This document shows positions 39,777 through 50,620 of a stretch of 64,000 bases of DNA, one piece after another; positions within the stretch are counted from its first letter, which is position 1, and every line of letters begins with the position of its first letter. A program made the translations under genes and the position numbers. The stretch is taken from assembly GCF_015244565.1 (NCBI RefSeq), contig NZ_JABCQG010000003.1:1-64000 (forward strand), in the 5' to 3' direction. The notes under the pieces were generated by a model. The model worked only from the letters and a program-made list of their open reading frames with translations, had not been told where the DNA came from and ran no database searches. The stretch comes from Gluconobacter vitians. Its GTDB lineage: Bacteria > Pseudomonadota > Alphaproteobacteria > Acetobacterales > Acetobacteraceae.

Positions 39777-41900
39777 ATGGGGGCGGCAAAGATGATGGAG
39801 AGCGCATCCCGTCACGTCCGCGAGACTGACCCCACGCTCCTGCGCCTGAAGTTAATAGGTCAGATGGAGGCGAGAACCCTTACGGGTGAGAGCGTCCTTC
39901 CGGTCGGCGGTAAAACGCGGGCCCTTCTGGCCATTCTTGCCCTTTCGGATCGAAAACCGGTCCTGCGTTCCCGTCTTGCCGAACTACTATGGAGCCAGCG
40001 TCCCGAGGATATGGCCCGCGCATCGCTCAGGCAGGAAATCCATCGCCTGCTGGATGCGCTGAGTCCACTGGGCGTGGATGTCATCGATGTCCAGCGGCAT
40101 TCCCTTGCCCTGAAGCCGGCCCTGACCTCTGTCGATGCTGAAAGACTGCTGACCGCCAGCGTTCGTACAATTGACAGTATCACCCTGCCTGACGAGCAGT
40201 TGCTTGGCGAACTGGCTGGCGTGGACCCCGCACTGGATGAATGGCTCATTCAGCAAAGAGAACGGCTGTCAGCGCATCTTCAGCTCGTTTATGAAAATGC
40301 CGTTCGGGAACTGACCGATCCGGATCAGGTCGAAAACATGGCCGAGCGCCTGCTGAAGTTTGACAACCTGAACGAGATTGCCTGGCGCGCAAGGATACAG
40401 ACGGCACTCCATCGTGGAGACCAGGGACGGGCAGTCGCACTGGCCGACCAGATGACCCATCTGTTTGGCGACGTTGAAGGACACGCTCTGGCTCCTGCAA
40501 CCCAGGCCCTGATTGCAAGTATTTCGACGGACGGTCACGGCAGGGAAGCGGCGAACGATGTCTCCCAGGCGGCTCTGCCAGCCGGGGGGACTGATTTGCC
40601 CTACAGCGCGCCCATGCCGCGACCGGATCCAATGCTGGCCCTGCCGTTGCACTATGCCTCACGGGATCCGTCATCTGCAGAGCCGCGAAGAATTTCGCTG
40701 GTTTTTCTGTCACCATCATATTCTGACCAAACGCTCGCGGAGCAGGGGCAGGACCTGCGGGATCAGCTGGAACTCATTTTCGTTCATATGGGAACGTTTG
40801 ACGTTCTCTCTGTCCCTAAGGCCTCTGAGCCTGATCCGGTTAATGCAGCGGCGGTCTATCGGGCCTGGGGTACGGATTACATCATTTCCGGGAGCCTGCG
40901 CGGAGGGGAGGGCGGTACGGACAACCGGCTCATCGTCCGCGTCCTGGATGCGCGGCGTGGTGGTGTCATCATCTGGGGAACACATTACGATTTCCCGTCC
41001 ACTGGTCCGGATGCAGGAACAAACAGCCTGCTTGCACCCGCACAGGCGATGCAGTGGAGCATTTTTGTTGCTGAAGCCCGACGGATTGCCGCGCGCCCGG
41101 ATTCCGAACTTTCTGCTCTGGGAATGGCGCTGAGGGCGTTCATGCTCCTCCTGCGGCACGACAGTTCTTTTTTTGGCAGGATCGGAGTTCTGCTGGAACA
41201 CGCTACCGATCTTGAGGAAGAAGACGGAGCCATTGCTCTCATTGACGCGCTGCACTGCTATGTCCGCTTTCTGAACGACTGGAGTGCAGACGCGGAGGCG
41301 GTGTTTGCCCATGGTCTTCGCAGGATCCGGGCCTCAGTCTCGCTGCTGCCGGATCTTCATGCTGTCGAGGTCCTGCTTGCCGCATACCTCATGTATGATC
41401 CCGACATGCACAGCACGGCGCTCTCGGTCGCCCAGATGGCGGCTGAAGGCATCTCCCGGAACGACCGGCATTACAGGGATTCTCCTGACTATCTGATGGC
41501 TGTCATTGTGCTGGAACTGTTGCGGGGTAATGCAACGTCGGCGGCTGGCACCGTGAAGAAACTTCTTGAAAACGGCTGCCGGTCCCAGTTGCTGGAGCTG
41601 TTGCGACCGGTTTTCATGATGATCCTGCTGCTGGGCGATGACTATCAGGAAGTAATTTCCATGGGCAGGTTAATGTCCGGTCTGTACCCGGTCTGTCCGA
41701 GTTCGCTGGTTTACTATCTCATTGCGCTGGTCGAGATCGGTGATTTTCCTGACGAGGCTCAGCAGGTTCATCGACACCTGCTGCGTCTGGTCCCGGAGCT
41801 GACAATTTCAAAAATTGTCAGCAAGTTTCCCTTCGTACCAAAAGCACATCAGAAGAGGCTGGCGGATGCATTGGGCAAGGTCGGGCTCGCCAGGGGATAA
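39777..41900 (+). CDS. BTAD/TPR-type transcriptional regulator
   Basis: 707 residues from ATG 39777, after AGGGAAAGG; the frame is open further upstream but not gene-like. Residues ~20-105 are a winged-helix domain (LPVGGKTRALLAILALSDRK, SRLAELLWSQRPEDMARASL), ~110-240 a BTAD helical domain. A mixed domain follows at ~300-420 (GTDYIISGSLRG), resembling the TolB/FlgO-like part of adenylate-cyclase-like regulators, and TPR-like helices fill the rest. Such proteins act as activators with an internal sensory part. It is the first chromosomal gene beyond the tRNA; targets are unknown. Confidence 0.75.
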   Translation: MGAAKMMESASRHVRETDPTLLRLKLIGQMEARTLTGESVLPVGGKTRALLAILALSDRKPVLRSRLAELLWSQRPEDMARASLRQEIHRLLDALSPLGVDVIDVQRHSLALKPALTSVDAERLLTASVRTIDSITLPDEQLLGELAGVDPALDEWLIQQRERLSAHLQLVYENAVRELTDPDQVENMAERLLKFDNLNEIAWRARIQTALHRGDQGRAVALADQMTHLFGDVEGHALAPATQALIASISTDGHGREAANDVSQAALPAGGTDLPYSAPMPRPDPMLALPLHYASRDPSSAEPRRISLVFLSPSYSDQTLAEQGQDLRDQLELIFVHMGTFDVLSVPKASEPDPVNAAAVYRAWGTDYIISGSLRGGEGGTDNRLIVRVLDARRGGVIIWGTHYDFPSTGPDAGTNSLLAPAQAMQWSIFVAEARRIAARPDSELSALGMALRAFMLLLRHDSSFFGRIGVLLEHATDLEEEDGAIALIDALHCYVRFLNDWSADAEAVFAHGLRRIRASVSLLPDLHAVEVLLAAYLMYDPDMHSTALSVAQMAAEGISRNDRHYRDSPDYLMAVIVLELLRGNATSAAGTVKKLLENGCRSQLLELLRPVFMMILLLGDDYQEVISMGRLMSGLYPVCPSSLVYYLIALVEIGDFPDEAQQVHRHLLRLVPELTISKIVSKFPFVPKAHQKRLADALGKVGLARG

Positions 41901-42034
41901 GAACATCTTCCACAGGTGCTTGGCCTTGTGCCGCCGGCACGATATGAACACACAAACAGAAGTTGCCGGCTGCAGGCCTCGCCAGTCTGCATCCTTGCTT
42001 GTGACCGGCCCTGGCGCGGCCCGCAGGACCACAC

Positions 42035-42553
42035 ATGATGTCTCGCATCCAGTTGACCGTTCTTCGACCCTTTCACCGACCGACAACCCGTCTTGCTCTG
42101 GGATTTCTGGCGCTTGGCGCTCTTGCCGCCTGTGGTGGCGGACGTGATCCCAGCACCCTGACAGCGCCCCGCAATCATCTTCTGGGCGTGGATCGTGGTG
42201 CCGAAGGCGGTGCTGACGAGCTTCGTGGTGGCGTGAATGCCTATCTGTGGCGCGGGGCGATCGACACCCTGTCCTTCATGCCACTGGCCTCGGCCGATGC
42301 TGTCGGCGGCGTCATCCTGACCGACTGGTACCAGCCCTCGGCCAGCCAGAATGAGCGTTTCAAGATTGCAGCCTACGTGCTGGACCGTCGGCTGCGTTCC
42401 GATGCCCTGCGGGTTTCTGTGTTCCGTCAGGTTCTTCAGGACGGGCAGTGGGAAGACACCCCGGTCTCGGCAACCACTACCTCCGATATCACCACCCGCA
42501 TCCTGACACGTGCGCGCCAACTGCGTGCTGAAAATGGCGAGCGGGACAACTGA
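42035..42553 (+). CDS. DUF3576 lipoprotein
   Basis: 172 residues. The signal peptide has a hydrophobic stretch ending in lipobox LAAC (Cys ~33), so it is lipid-anchored. [20 protein letters not shown] and [20 protein letters not shown] are DUF3576 signatures. In alphaproteobacteria this gene commonly precedes leuS, lptE and holA, as here, which suggests an envelope role tied to LPS export. It ends 7 bp before leuS. Confidence 0.88.
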   Translation: MMSRIQLTVLRPFHRPTTRLALGFLALGALAACGGGRDPSTLTAPRNHLLGVDRGAEGGADELRGGVNAYLWRGAIDTLSFMPLASADAVGGVILTDWYQPSASQNERFKIAAYVLDRRLRSDALRVSVFRQVLQDGQWEDTPVSATTTSDITTRILTRARQLRAENGERDN

Positions 42554-42560
42554 GTCAGAC

Positions 42561-45158
42561 ATGAGCGATACCACAGCCCCCGCATTCGACTTTCAAAATC
42601 GCGAACCGTTCTGGCAGGAAGAGTGGAAGCAGCGGAACATTTTCGCAGTTCCGGATGTTCCTCCTGCCGATCGTCTGAAATACTACGTGCTGGAGATGTT
42701 CCCATATCCGTCGGGTCAGCTTCATGTCGGACACGTCCGGAACTATACGCTCGGGGATGTGGTCGCGCGGTACAAGCGGGCCCGTGGTTTCGCCGTCATG
42801 CATCCCATGGGCTGGGATGCCTTCGGTCTGCCGGCCGAAAATGCCGCCCGGGAGCGGAATGTCCATCCTGGCAAATGGACGATGGACAACATCGCCACGA
42901 TGCGCGGCACGCTCCAGCGTCTCGGGTTCTCTCTGGACTGGGATCGTGAAATCGCGACCTGCCTGCCGGAATATTATGGCAAGCAGCAGAAGCTGTTCAC
43001 TGACATGCTGGCGGCCGGGCTGGTCGAGCGACGGGACTCTCTCGTCAACTGGGATCCGGTCGATGAGACGGTTCTGGCAAACGAACAGGTCGTGGACGGC
43101 CGTGGCTGGCGGTCCGGAGCGCTGATCGAGAAAAAGAAGCTCTCCCAGTGGTTCCTGAAAATCACGAAATTCGCCCAGCCTCTGCTTGATGACCTCAAGA
43201 CGCTGGACCGCTGGCCTGAGCGCGTCCGGACAATGCAGGAGCGCTGGATCGGGCGTTCGGAAGGCGCGCGGGTTCGTTTCGCCCTGCACCAGCCGCCCGC
43301 AGGCTATGATGAAGATCTGGACAGCGTTGAAGTCTTCACGACACGTCCGGACACGCTTTTCGGGCTGAGCTTTATTGGGATTTCGGCAGAACATCCTCTG
43401 GCGCGCAAGGTTGCGGAAACCAATCCGCAGGCCGCTGCCTTCATTGAGGAATGTCGCCGCCTCGGAACCTCGGAAGAAGCCATCGAAGCTGCCGAAAAGC
43501 GTGGTTTCGATACCGGTCTGCGTGTCGCCAATCCGCTGGATCCGGAAAAAACTGCTCCTGTCTGGATCGCCAATTTCGTCCTGATGGATTACGGCACTGG
43601 CGCCGTCTTTGGCTGCCCATGCGGTGACCAGCGCGATCTGGATTTCGCGCGCAAATATGACCTTCCAGTTCCGCAGGTCCTGCTGCCCGCCGGTCAGGAT
43701 GCCGAAACCTTTACGCTGGGCAAGAAGGCCGTCTCCGGAGACGCCACTCTCTTCAATTCCGGCTTTCTGGACGGACTGGATCCCGCAACGGCCCGGACGA
43801 AAGTCATTGAGCGCCTTGAAGGTCTGGGAGCCGGCAAGGGCGTCGTGAACTGGCGCCTGCGCGACTGGGGGATTTCCCGTCAGCGGTACTGGGGTTGCCC
43901 GATCCCCATTATTCATTGCGAAACCTGTGGCCCGGTTCCTGTTCCGGATGACCAGCTGCCGGTCATTCTGCCCGAGGACGTGACATTCGACCGACCCGGC
44001 AATCCGCTGGATCATCATCCCACATGGAAGCATGTGGCCTGCCCCTGCTGTGGCAAGCCTGCCGTTCGCGAGACGGACACGTTCGACACTTTCGTTGACA
44101 GTTCCTGGTATTTCGCCCGCTTCACCAGCCCCCATGCCGAGACGCCGACGGTCCCGGCCGCGGCCAATGGCTGGCTCCCGGTCGATCAGTATATTGGCGG
44201 CATTGAGCACGCGATCCTGCATCTGCTCTATGCGCGTTTCTTCACCCGGGCGATGCACGAAACCGGGCATCTGGATGTGGACGAGCCATTCGCCGGTCTG
44301 TTTACGCAGGGCATGGTGACGCATGAGAGCTACCGGGACGACAGCGGCTGGCTGTATCCCGAAGAAGTCGAACGTCAGGGCGATCAGGTCGTACGTCGTG
44401 AGACGGGAACGCCGGTTCAGGTTGGCCGCTCGGAAAAGATGTCCAAGTCCAAACGCAACACGGTGTCTCCGGTCGACATCATCGAGCGTTATGGCGCGGA
44501 TACGGCCCGCTGGTTCGTGCTGTCCGACAGCCCGCCTGAGAGGGACATGGAGTGGACGGCGTCAGGGGTCGCAGCGGCCGCCCGTTTCGGTCAGCGCCTG
44601 CACCGCCTTGTCTCGGCCGTGGCTGCCCGGGATGCGGCCGATAGCGTACATGGAGCTGCCGGGGATGACCTGCGGCGTGTGACGCACCGGACCATTGTGG
44701 CAGTCGGCGAAGCGCTTGAAGCTTTCACACCGAATGTTGCCGTGGCACGTCTGCATGAGCTGACATCGGCACTGGCTGAGGCTGAACGCATCGAAGGCGC
44801 TGGCATTGCCGCCGCCCGTCGTGAGGCGGCACGTGTGCTGTGTCTGCTGACCGCGCCGATGATGCCCCATCTTGCGGAAGACATGATGGCGGTTCTGGAG
44901 CCGGGCAGTGCGCTGGTCGTGGAACGTCCTTGGCCGGAAGCCGAAGAAAAATGGCTGGCCGTGCAGAGTGTGACGATCGGTGTGCAGATCCTCGGCAAGC
45001 TGCGCGGGACCATCGAGGTTCTGCCCAATGCGCCCAAGGAAGACGTGCTGGCCGCAGCGAAGAGCGAGCCAAACGTAGCCCGTCTGCTGGAAGGAAAGCG
45101 GCTGGTAAAGGAAATCCATGTTCCGAACCGGATCGTCAATTTCGTGGTGGCCGGCTGA
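42561..45158 (+). CDS. leuS: Leucyl-tRNA synthetase
   Basis: 865 residues from ATG 42561; a longer frame upstream overlaps the DUF3576 gene. Class I signatures: HVGH at 55-58 in [15 protein letters not shown] and KMSKS near 626-630 in [10 protein letters not shown]. The editing domain ([16 protein letters not shown] near residue 260, [15 protein letters not shown]) is present, and a Cys-rich zinc-type segment CETCG...CPCCG is at ~450-500. Full length and intact. It charges tRNA-Leu. Confidence 0.97.
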   Translation: MSDTTAPAFDFQNREPFWQEEWKQRNIFAVPDVPPADRLKYYVLEMFPYPSGQLHVGHVRNYTLGDVVARYKRARGFAVMHPMGWDAFGLPAENAARERNVHPGKWTMDNIATMRGTLQRLGFSLDWDREIATCLPEYYGKQQKLFTDMLAAGLVERRDSLVNWDPVDETVLANEQVVDGRGWRSGALIEKKKLSQWFLKITKFAQPLLDDLKTLDRWPERVRTMQERWIGRSEGARVRFALHQPPAGYDEDLDSVEVFTTRPDTLFGLSFIGISAEHPLARKVAETNPQAAAFIEECRRLGTSEEAIEAAEKRGFDTGLRVANPLDPEKTAPVWIANFVLMDYGTGAVFGCPCGDQRDLDFARKYDLPVPQVLLPAGQDAETFTLGKKAVSGDATLFNSGFLDGLDPATARTKVIERLEGLGAGKGVVNWRLRDWGISRQRYWGCPIPIIHCETCGPVPVPDDQLPVILPEDVTFDRPGNPLDHHPTWKHVACPCCGKPAVRETDTFDTFVDSSWYFARFTSPHAETPTVPAAANGWLPVDQYIGGIEHAILHLLYARFFTRAMHETGHLDVDEPFAGLFTQGMVTHESYRDDSGWLYPEEVERQGDQVVRRETGTPVQVGRSEKMSKSKRNTVSPVDIIERYGADTARWFVLSDSPPERDMEWTASGVAAAARFGQRLHRLVSAVAARDAADSVHGAAGDDLRRVTHRTIVAVGEALEAFTPNVAVARLHELTSALAEAERIEGAGIAAARREAARVLCLLTAPMMPHLAEDMMAVLEPGSALVVERPWPEAEEKWLAVQSVTIGVQILGKLRGTIEVLPNAPKEDVLAAAKSEPNVARLLEGKRLVKEIHVPNRIVNFVVAG

Positions 45159-45829
45159 TGTCTGACCGGCGCAGCATCTTTCTTCTCACGGCCTGTCTTT
45201 TTCTGGGAGGGTGCGGTTTTTCCCCCCTCTACGGGAAGCTGACGCCGAAAACCGACATGTCGGAAGAGTTGGCCCAGATCTATGTGGACAACATTCCAGG
45301 CCGGTATGGTCAGCTGCTGCGTCTGGCTCTTCAGAAGGATCTGGCAGGCGCCGGGCCGGAGGATCCTCATAAATACATGCTGAAAGTCTCTTCCGGCATG
45401 AATGAGGAAGCGGTCGATATCCATGAGGATAACACCTCCGGTCGTACGCGAAGCACGGGCTCGGCCCACTGGGTTCTTATTACGGTAGAGCAGAATCCCC
45501 GCATGCTGGCGCAGGGCGATGCAACGACGCTGGATGGTTTCAACACCACGTTCGAGCAGTATTTCGCCCAGACCCTGAATGATGAAACCCTTCAGGCGCG
45601 TGTCTCGGATACCCTGGCCCAGACGGTAACCCAGCAGGTCGCAATCTGGTTCCGCAACCACAACATGCCCGAGAAGGCCGCGCCTGACGAACTGCCGCGT
45701 TATCTGAATACGGATCGCATGCCCGATGATAACGGGAATGCAGCGACCGATCGGACTGGTGTGGACGGCTTCCCGGCTTCCGCAACGGGCCGTCTGTCCC
45801 GGGGTACGTCCAGCGCGACCCCGCAGTAA
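45158..45829 (+). CDS. lptE: LPS assembly lipoprotein LptE
   Basis: 223 residues; ATG overlaps the leuS stop (TGATG). The signal peptide ends in lipobox LGGC, followed by GFSPLYG, the hallmark of LptE. LptE is the outer-membrane plug of LptD and is essential for LPS insertion. The region after ~170 is a low-complexity tail longer than in Escherichia coli LptE. The leuS-lptE-holA order is typical for the class. Confidence 0.9.
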   Translation: MSDRRSIFLLTACLFLGGCGFSPLYGKLTPKTDMSEELAQIYVDNIPGRYGQLLRLALQKDLAGAGPEDPHKYMLKVSSGMNEEAVDIHEDNTSGRTRSTGSAHWVLITVEQNPRMLAQGDATTLDGFNTTFEQYFAQTLNDETLQARVSDTLAQTVTQQVAIWFRNHNMPEKAAPDELPRYLNTDRMPDDNGNAATDRTGVDGFPASATGRLSRGTSSATPQ

Positions 45830-45843
45830 GTGAAGTCTGCCAC

Positions 45844-46845
45844 GTGAAGATTGACGCACGGAGTATCGGGCGCACTCTGGCCGATGCCGGTTCCTGGCGG
45901 GCAATCGTGCTTCACGGCGATGACACCGGTCTTATCCGTGAACGGGCCGCACAAGCCGTCAGGCTGGTGGCTGGAACGCTCGATGATCCGTTTCAGGTCG
46001 CACAACTTGACCGGGAAACGCAGGACCGGCTTGAAGAGGAAGCTACGGCGCTCTCCCTGATTGGCGGGCGACGCGTCGTCTGGGTGCGGGATGGACAGGA
46101 CAGCATAGCGCCACTGTTCAAGCGGGTGCTGGAGACCGCAACAGACGCTCTGATCGTTATCGAAGCACCGGGAATTACGGCGCGTTCGAAGCTGCGTGCG
46201 CTGGCCGAAGCCCACAAACAGGTCGCATCCATTGCCTGCTATCCCGAAGAGGGGCGGGCATTATCCCAGACCGTGACGGATGCACTCGGTCAGGCTGGTG
46301 TGACAATCGATCGTGATGCGCTGGTCTGGCTGCTGGGTGTGCTCGGCGCTGATCGCAGTGGTGTGCGGGGCGAAATCGAAAAGCTTGTCCTCTATGCGGG
46401 TGAGGGCGGTCGTCTTGATCTGCAGGCGGTTCAGGACTGCGTGGGAGATGCCGGTGGCAATTCCCTGGAAGATGCTGCCTTTTCCGCCCTGTGCGGAAAT
46501 CGCATGATGGCCGATCAGGCGCTTGAACGTGCTTTGGCCGATGGAGCCAATCCCGTGGCTGTCGCACGGACGGTTCTGGGCGTTCTGGTCCGGCTCCAGA
46601 AAGTCGCGCAGAGCGTGCAGGAGGGCCACGGGCGGGCTGAAGCCATGAAAGCTCTGAAGCCGCCCGTGTTCTTCAAACGCACGGCTGCTTTTGGTCAGGC
46701 ATTAGACCGCTGGTCTCCTGCCGCACTGGCCATGGCAGCGCAGGAAACGCAGGCTTTTGAACTGGCCTGCAAGCAGAGCGCATCGCCGGATATGGCGTTG
46801 TGCAGACGTCACATCGCGTCCCTCTGTACGGTCAGGAAAGTCTGA
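45844..46845 (+). CDS. holA: DNA polymerase III delta subunit
   Basis: 333 residues from GTG 45844. IVLHGDDTGLIRERAAQAVR at the start, then VVWVRDGQDSIAPLFKRVLE and LLGVLGADRSGVRGEIEKLV, and the C-terminal WSPAALAMAAQETQAFELAC are the HolA pattern. It opens the sliding clamp as part of the clamp loader. It follows lptE by 14 bp in the conserved cluster. Confidence 0.93.
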   Translation: MKIDARSIGRTLADAGSWRAIVLHGDDTGLIRERAAQAVRLVAGTLDDPFQVAQLDRETQDRLEEEATALSLIGGRRVVWVRDGQDSIAPLFKRVLETATDALIVIEAPGITARSKLRALAEAHKQVASIACYPEEGRALSQTVTDALGQAGVTIDRDALVWLLGVLGADRSGVRGEIEKLVLYAGEGGRLDLQAVQDCVGDAGGNSLEDAAFSALCGNRMMADQALERALADGANPVAVARTVLGVLVRLQKVAQSVQEGHGRAEAMKALKPPVFFKRTAAFGQALDRWSPAALAMAAQETQAFELACKQSASPDMALCRRHIASLCTVRKV

Positions 46846-46986
46846 TCAGACCGATGCCTGGCTGCGAAGCCGAGTTTTTATGGCAACTTCCTGTTCCGCG
46901 AGACTGTTTCCTTTCCGTCAGAAATCAATGATCCGCAGCGCTGGCCCGGATGGACCGGTTTGCGGAGAACGGAAAAGGACAGGTCC

Positions 46987-48003
46987 ATGACTGAACGGAA
47001 TTCCGATGATTCCCGTCGCAATGTTATGAAAGGCGCTGCTCTGGGGCTGGCAGCCGCCGTGGCAGCGGGAAGCAGGGCCAGAGCTGCCGATTCCTCCATG
47101 TCTGCCGAGAACGGAGCGCCTCCGCTCTCTGATCCTGCCAAGCGCTACACCGACGGCCCCTTTCAGGCCCAGCCGCAGCCATGGCCCGGTCTTGCTTCCA
47201 GAATGTCCCCGCGCCCCGATCACGGTGAAACCTCCTACCGGGGCTCCGGTCGCATGGCGGGCCGCAAGGCGCTTGTGACCGGGGGCGATTCCGGTCTGGG
47301 ACGTGCCGCGGCCATCGCCATTGCCCGCGAAGGGGCGGATGTCGCCATCTCCTATCTTCCGGCCGAGGAAGAGGATGCGAAGGAAGTCATGGATCTCATC
47401 CGGAGCGCCGGCCGCAAGGCGGTGGCATTGCCCGGCGATATCCGCTCGGAGAAATTCTGTCAGAAGCTGGTGGCCAATGCGGCGCGCGAACTGGGCGGTC
47501 TGGACTGTCTGATCAACTGCGCAGGCCGGCAGCATTACCACGAGAGCATCCTCGATCTGACGACAGAGGATTTCGACTGGACGCTGAAAACCAATCTCTA
47601 TGCGCTTTTCTGGATCATCAAGGCAGCCATTCCGCACATGCCGCCGGGCAGTTCGATCGTGAATACGAGTTCGACCAATGCTTATAATCCTTCCGAAATC
47701 CTGGTGGATTACAGCATCACCAAGGCAGGCATTGCAGATCTGACGAAGAGCCTCGCCAAGCAGCTTGTCCCTAAGGGCATCCGCGTCAATGCGGTCGCAC
47801 CCGGACCGTTCTGGACGGCCCTGCAGGTCAGCGGTGGCCAGCCCATGTCCGCGGTCGAGAAGTTCGGCTCGACCGTCCCGCTCAAGCGCCCTGGCCAGCC
47901 TGCCGAGATCGCACCGCTCTATGTGCAGCTTGCCAGCACGGACGGCAGCTACCTGACCGGACAGATCTTCGGAGCCACCGGCGGAACCGGCATTCCGGGC
48001 TAA
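46987..48003 (+). CDS. Tat-exported short-chain dehydrogenase/reductase
   Basis: 338 residues from ATG 46987, with AAAGGACAGG upstream. The N-terminus has a twin-arginine signal (SRRNVMKGAALGLAAAVAAG). The SDR core follows: GGDSGLGRAAAIAIAREG (dinucleotide-binding), NCAG, NTSSTNAY and the catalytic YSITKAG. It is close to YghA / glucose-ribitol dehydrogenase type. An oxidoreductase with NAD(P) in the periplasm is unusual, but Tat signals recur in this group. Substrate unknown. Confidence 0.85.
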   Translation: MTERNSDDSRRNVMKGAALGLAAAVAAGSRARAADSSMSAENGAPPLSDPAKRYTDGPFQAQPQPWPGLASRMSPRPDHGETSYRGSGRMAGRKALVTGGDSGLGRAAAIAIAREGADVAISYLPAEEEDAKEVMDLIRSAGRKAVALPGDIRSEKFCQKLVANAARELGGLDCLINCAGRQHYHESILDLTTEDFDWTLKTNLYALFWIIKAAIPHMPPGSSIVNTSSTNAYNPSEILVDYSITKAGIADLTKSLAKQLVPKGIRVNAVAPGPFWTALQVSGGQPMSAVEKFGSTVPLKRPGQPAEIAPLYVQLASTDGSYLTGQIFGATGGTGIPG

Positions 48004-48016
48004 CAGTCATCGAGAA

Positions 48017-48057
48017 CACAAAAAAAGCGGAGGGCCGAAGCCTTCCGCTTTTTTGTG
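48017..48057. terminator. Bidirectional terminator between SDR and TonB receptor genes
   Basis: An A-rich/T-rich flanked hairpin: AAAAAAGCGGA pairs with TCCGCTTTTTT around a GGGCCGAAGCCT loop region. It can end transcripts from both convergent genes. Confidence 0.85.
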
Positions 48058-48062
48058 GCTGA

Positions 48063-50576
48063 TCAGAAACGTGCCGAGACGTCCAGATAGTAATACCCGC
48101 CATTCATGCCGAGCTGTGATGTGCTCATGTAGTACTTGGGAACGCCAAGATAGCGGTTCCCTTCAGGCACGACTGACGGGAACTTGGCGAAGATGTTGTT
48201 GCCACCAATCGTGGCGCTCCATTTCGGCGTGATGTTGTACGTAACGGACGCATTCGTGGTCCATTTCGGCACATTCTGGAACTGGAGAAAGTGGCTCGTG
48301 GAGTAGGTATACGGCCCCGTATAATAGGTCAGCTGGGACGTCGTCTCGCCGTAACGGATTTCGTGCACGGAGACGGCCCACTTGTTATGGGCCGAACGCC
48401 AGGTTCCACCGAAGATGATCTTGCTGCGTGGATAGGCCGTGGTGATGTAGGCGATATTCTGGGCATTCAGCAGGGGGGCGCCGGTCATGCTGTTGGTCTG
48501 ATGGCGCAGGCGCGTGCGGTTCAGGTTGATGGCGACATCCCAGTCCGCATGACCATAACGGCCGAAATCGGTCGGGTAGTTCGCCGTCAGGTCGAGGCCC
48601 TGCGTCCGGGTATTGGCGACATTGGCAAACCAGTGCGTGGCAAGCTGGCTGCCTGTCCAGTTTCCAGAACCAGGGGGCAGATTGTAATTGTCAGCCTGAA
48701 GCGCCTGGTAAGCCTGTGATCCATAGATCGTTCCACCCGGCATGATGCGGTCGCGCAGATCGATCTGATACACGTCGACGGTGACGTGCAGTTTCTTGAT
48801 CGGCTCCACGATGATGCCGCCTTCAGCACTCGTGGAAGATTCCGGCTTCAGGGCCGAGGCACCATTGGCGAGAGCGCCAGCAGAGCTTGCAGCGATGATG
48901 CCGCTTGCAGCCGTCGGAGAGACGGACAGGGCAGAATAATGTTCCTGCGCCAGCGTCGGCGCATGGAAGCCGTTGCTGAACGTACCGCGGATGGCAAAGC
49001 GTGGGCTGAAATCGTAACGGGTCGAGACCTTGCCGGTCTTGGTATTGCCGACATCCGTATAATGCTCGACACGCCCGGCCAGATCGAGCTGCCAGTGCTT
49101 CATCAGATTCGTGGAAATATCGAGATAGCCTGCCGCAACATCACGGGACCACTTGCCGGCATTGGCCGGGTTGGTGCCGGGGAAGCCGTCCGAGCTGGAA
49201 TAGGTGTAACTGGCCGGAGAGCCGGTGCCGATTGCATAGGCCTCATAGCGATAGGATGCACCGCCCGCGACGTTGATGGCGTAGGGCCAGAAGGACGTGC
49301 GGAACTTGCGGCTGAGGTCGACGCTGTTTGTCCACTGCGTATCGTTATAGGCCTGTGCGGCGAAGGATGTCGGGGTCTGACCCGTAGCCGCATAGAGACC
49401 CACATTCGTCGTGCTCTGGGCGTTGACGGCGTCGTAGTCCCGGCCAAAGACCGACGACACGTCCCAGTGCCAGCCCGCCAGCGTTCCCCTGAAGCCTGCG
49501 GTCAGCTCGTAATCGTTCTCGTTCAGCTCTTCGATCGGCGCGTAGCCATAAGGATAGATTGCTGAATAGCCGGGATATTTCGCGAGCGAGGAGGGCAGTC
49601 GGTAGTTCTGGTACGATTCCGCGTGCCGATGCGCATAGGTCGCGCTGGCATAGGCCTGCACGTTGTCGGTGATGTCATAGCCCGCGTTGATGGCAACACT
49701 CTCACGCGTCTGCTCCGGCTGGCCCAGAAGCTGGTTGACATAAGTATTGGTCCGGTTGTCGGCACCAGAACGGACCGTGTGATCCTGATGCACGAAATCG
49801 CCACCGATATGCACGAAGCCACGATTGTTCAGGTTCGCGCCACCGTCGATGAACACGCCCTGCTGGAAACCGTCGCCTTCGCTCGTAATACCGGTGTTCG
49901 AGCGCATGGTCAGACCATGATTCTGTTTTTTCAGGATGATGTTGACCACGCCCGCAATAGCGTCCGAACCGTACTGGGCCGAAGCGCCATCTCGCAGGAC
50001 TTCGATATGGTCGATCATGGACATGGGGATCATGTCGATATCGACAGGCGTCGAACCCTGTGACGGGCCGGCATCGGCATAGATGTTGGCCGTGGTATGA
50101 CGGCGCTTGCCATCCACGAGCACCAGCGTCTCGTTGGGATTGAGGCCGCGGAGCGAAATGCTGTCGGTCAGGGCGCCTGCATCGAAACCGCCAGTCGGTA
50201 CGGTCAGGGACGGGAGCAGCAGTGCCAGAGAATCCCGGAGGGTAGGCTGGCCAGTCCCTGTCAGCTGGCGATTTGTGACGATATCAACCGGAGCGATCGA
50301 ATCACGGGCCTTCTTGCCGAATTCGCGCGTTCCCGTCACAACCACAGCCTCGCTGCCCCCCGAAACCTCGAGTGTGGGCCTTGCGACCTGTCTGGGTGCC
50401 GCTTTCGTCGTCTTCTTGGCAACCGGTGTTGTATGGGCCTGTTTGTGCTGAACCGGAACGGACTGCGTGGTCGCAGCCCGGCTTTCGTCCGTCATCAGGA
50501 CAAACGCAGAGCCAAGGAGAGAAGTCCCCAGAAGGGTCAGGTGACGAAGAGAAAGCTGGGTCAGCACTTTTACCAC
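48063..50576 (-). CDS. TonB-dependent outer-membrane receptor
   Basis: 837 residues. A signal peptide (~1-35) is followed by a Lys/Pro-rich stretch and EAVVVTGTREFGKKARDSIA (TonB box region). The plug domain has SISLRGLNPNETLVLVDGKR and IEVLRDGASAQYGSDAIAGV. The remainder is a 22-strand barrel ending in the aromatic YYLDVSARF. It imports an unknown ligand, perhaps a siderophore or a sugar derivative. It diverges from an MRJP-like gene, with an inverted repeat upstream. Confidence 0.93.
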   Translation of the reverse strand: MVKVLTQLSLRHLTLLGTSLLGSAFVLMTDESRAATTQSVPVQHKQAHTTPVAKKTTKAAPRQVARPTLEVSGGSEAVVVTGTREFGKKARDSIAPVDIVTNRQLTGTGQPTLRDSLALLLPSLTVPTGGFDAGALTDSISLRGLNPNETLVLVDGKRRHTTANIYADAGPSQGSTPVDIDMIPMSMIDHIEVLRDGASAQYGSDAIAGVVNIILKKQNHGLTMRSNTGITSEGDGFQQGVFIDGGANLNNRGFVHIGGDFVHQDHTVRSGADNRTNTYVNQLLGQPEQTRESVAINAGYDITDNVQAYASATYAHRHAESYQNYRLPSSLAKYPGYSAIYPYGYAPIEELNENDYELTAGFRGTLAGWHWDVSSVFGRDYDAVNAQSTTNVGLYAATGQTPTSFAAQAYNDTQWTNSVDLSRKFRTSFWPYAINVAGGASYRYEAYAIGTGSPASYTYSSSDGFPGTNPANAGKWSRDVAAGYLDISTNLMKHWQLDLAGRVEHYTDVGNTKTGKVSTRYDFSPRFAIRGTFSNGFHAPTLAQEHYSALSVSPTAASGIIAASSAGALANGASALKPESSTSAEGGIIVEPIKKLHVTVDVYQIDLRDRIMPGGTIYGSQAYQALQADNYNLPPGSGNWTGSQLATHWFANVANTRTQGLDLTANYPTDFGRYGHADWDVAINLNRTRLRHQTNSMTGAPLLNAQNIAYITTAYPRSKIIFGGTWRSAHNKWAVSVHEIRYGETTSQLTYYTGPYTYSTSHFLQFQNVPKWTTNASVTYNITPKWSATIGGNNIFAKFPSVVPEGNRYLGVPKYYMSTSQLGMNGGYYYLDVSARF

Positions 50577-50594
50577 GCGATAAGTTAGTAGTTT

Positions 50595-50620
50595 ATACGA
50601 AATACAAAATTGTTTCGTAT
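50595..50620. promoter_or_regulatory. Inverted repeat upstream of the TonB receptor gene
   Basis: ATACGAAA (50595-50602) and TTTCGTAT (50613-50620) are perfect 8-bp inverted arms with a 10-bp AT-rich spacer. It lies 19-44 bp upstream of the receptor start in an AT-rich promoter region, so a regulator could bind here. Confidence 0.55.

Noticed and set aside
41901-42034. Possible small gene between the regulator and the DUF3576 gene
   Set aside because: Frames are short and lack a ribosome binding site; treated as intergenic.
42555-44324. 589-residue open frame on the minus strand
   Set aside because: Antisense shadow of leuS; low-complexity Arg/Gln/His product without motifs.
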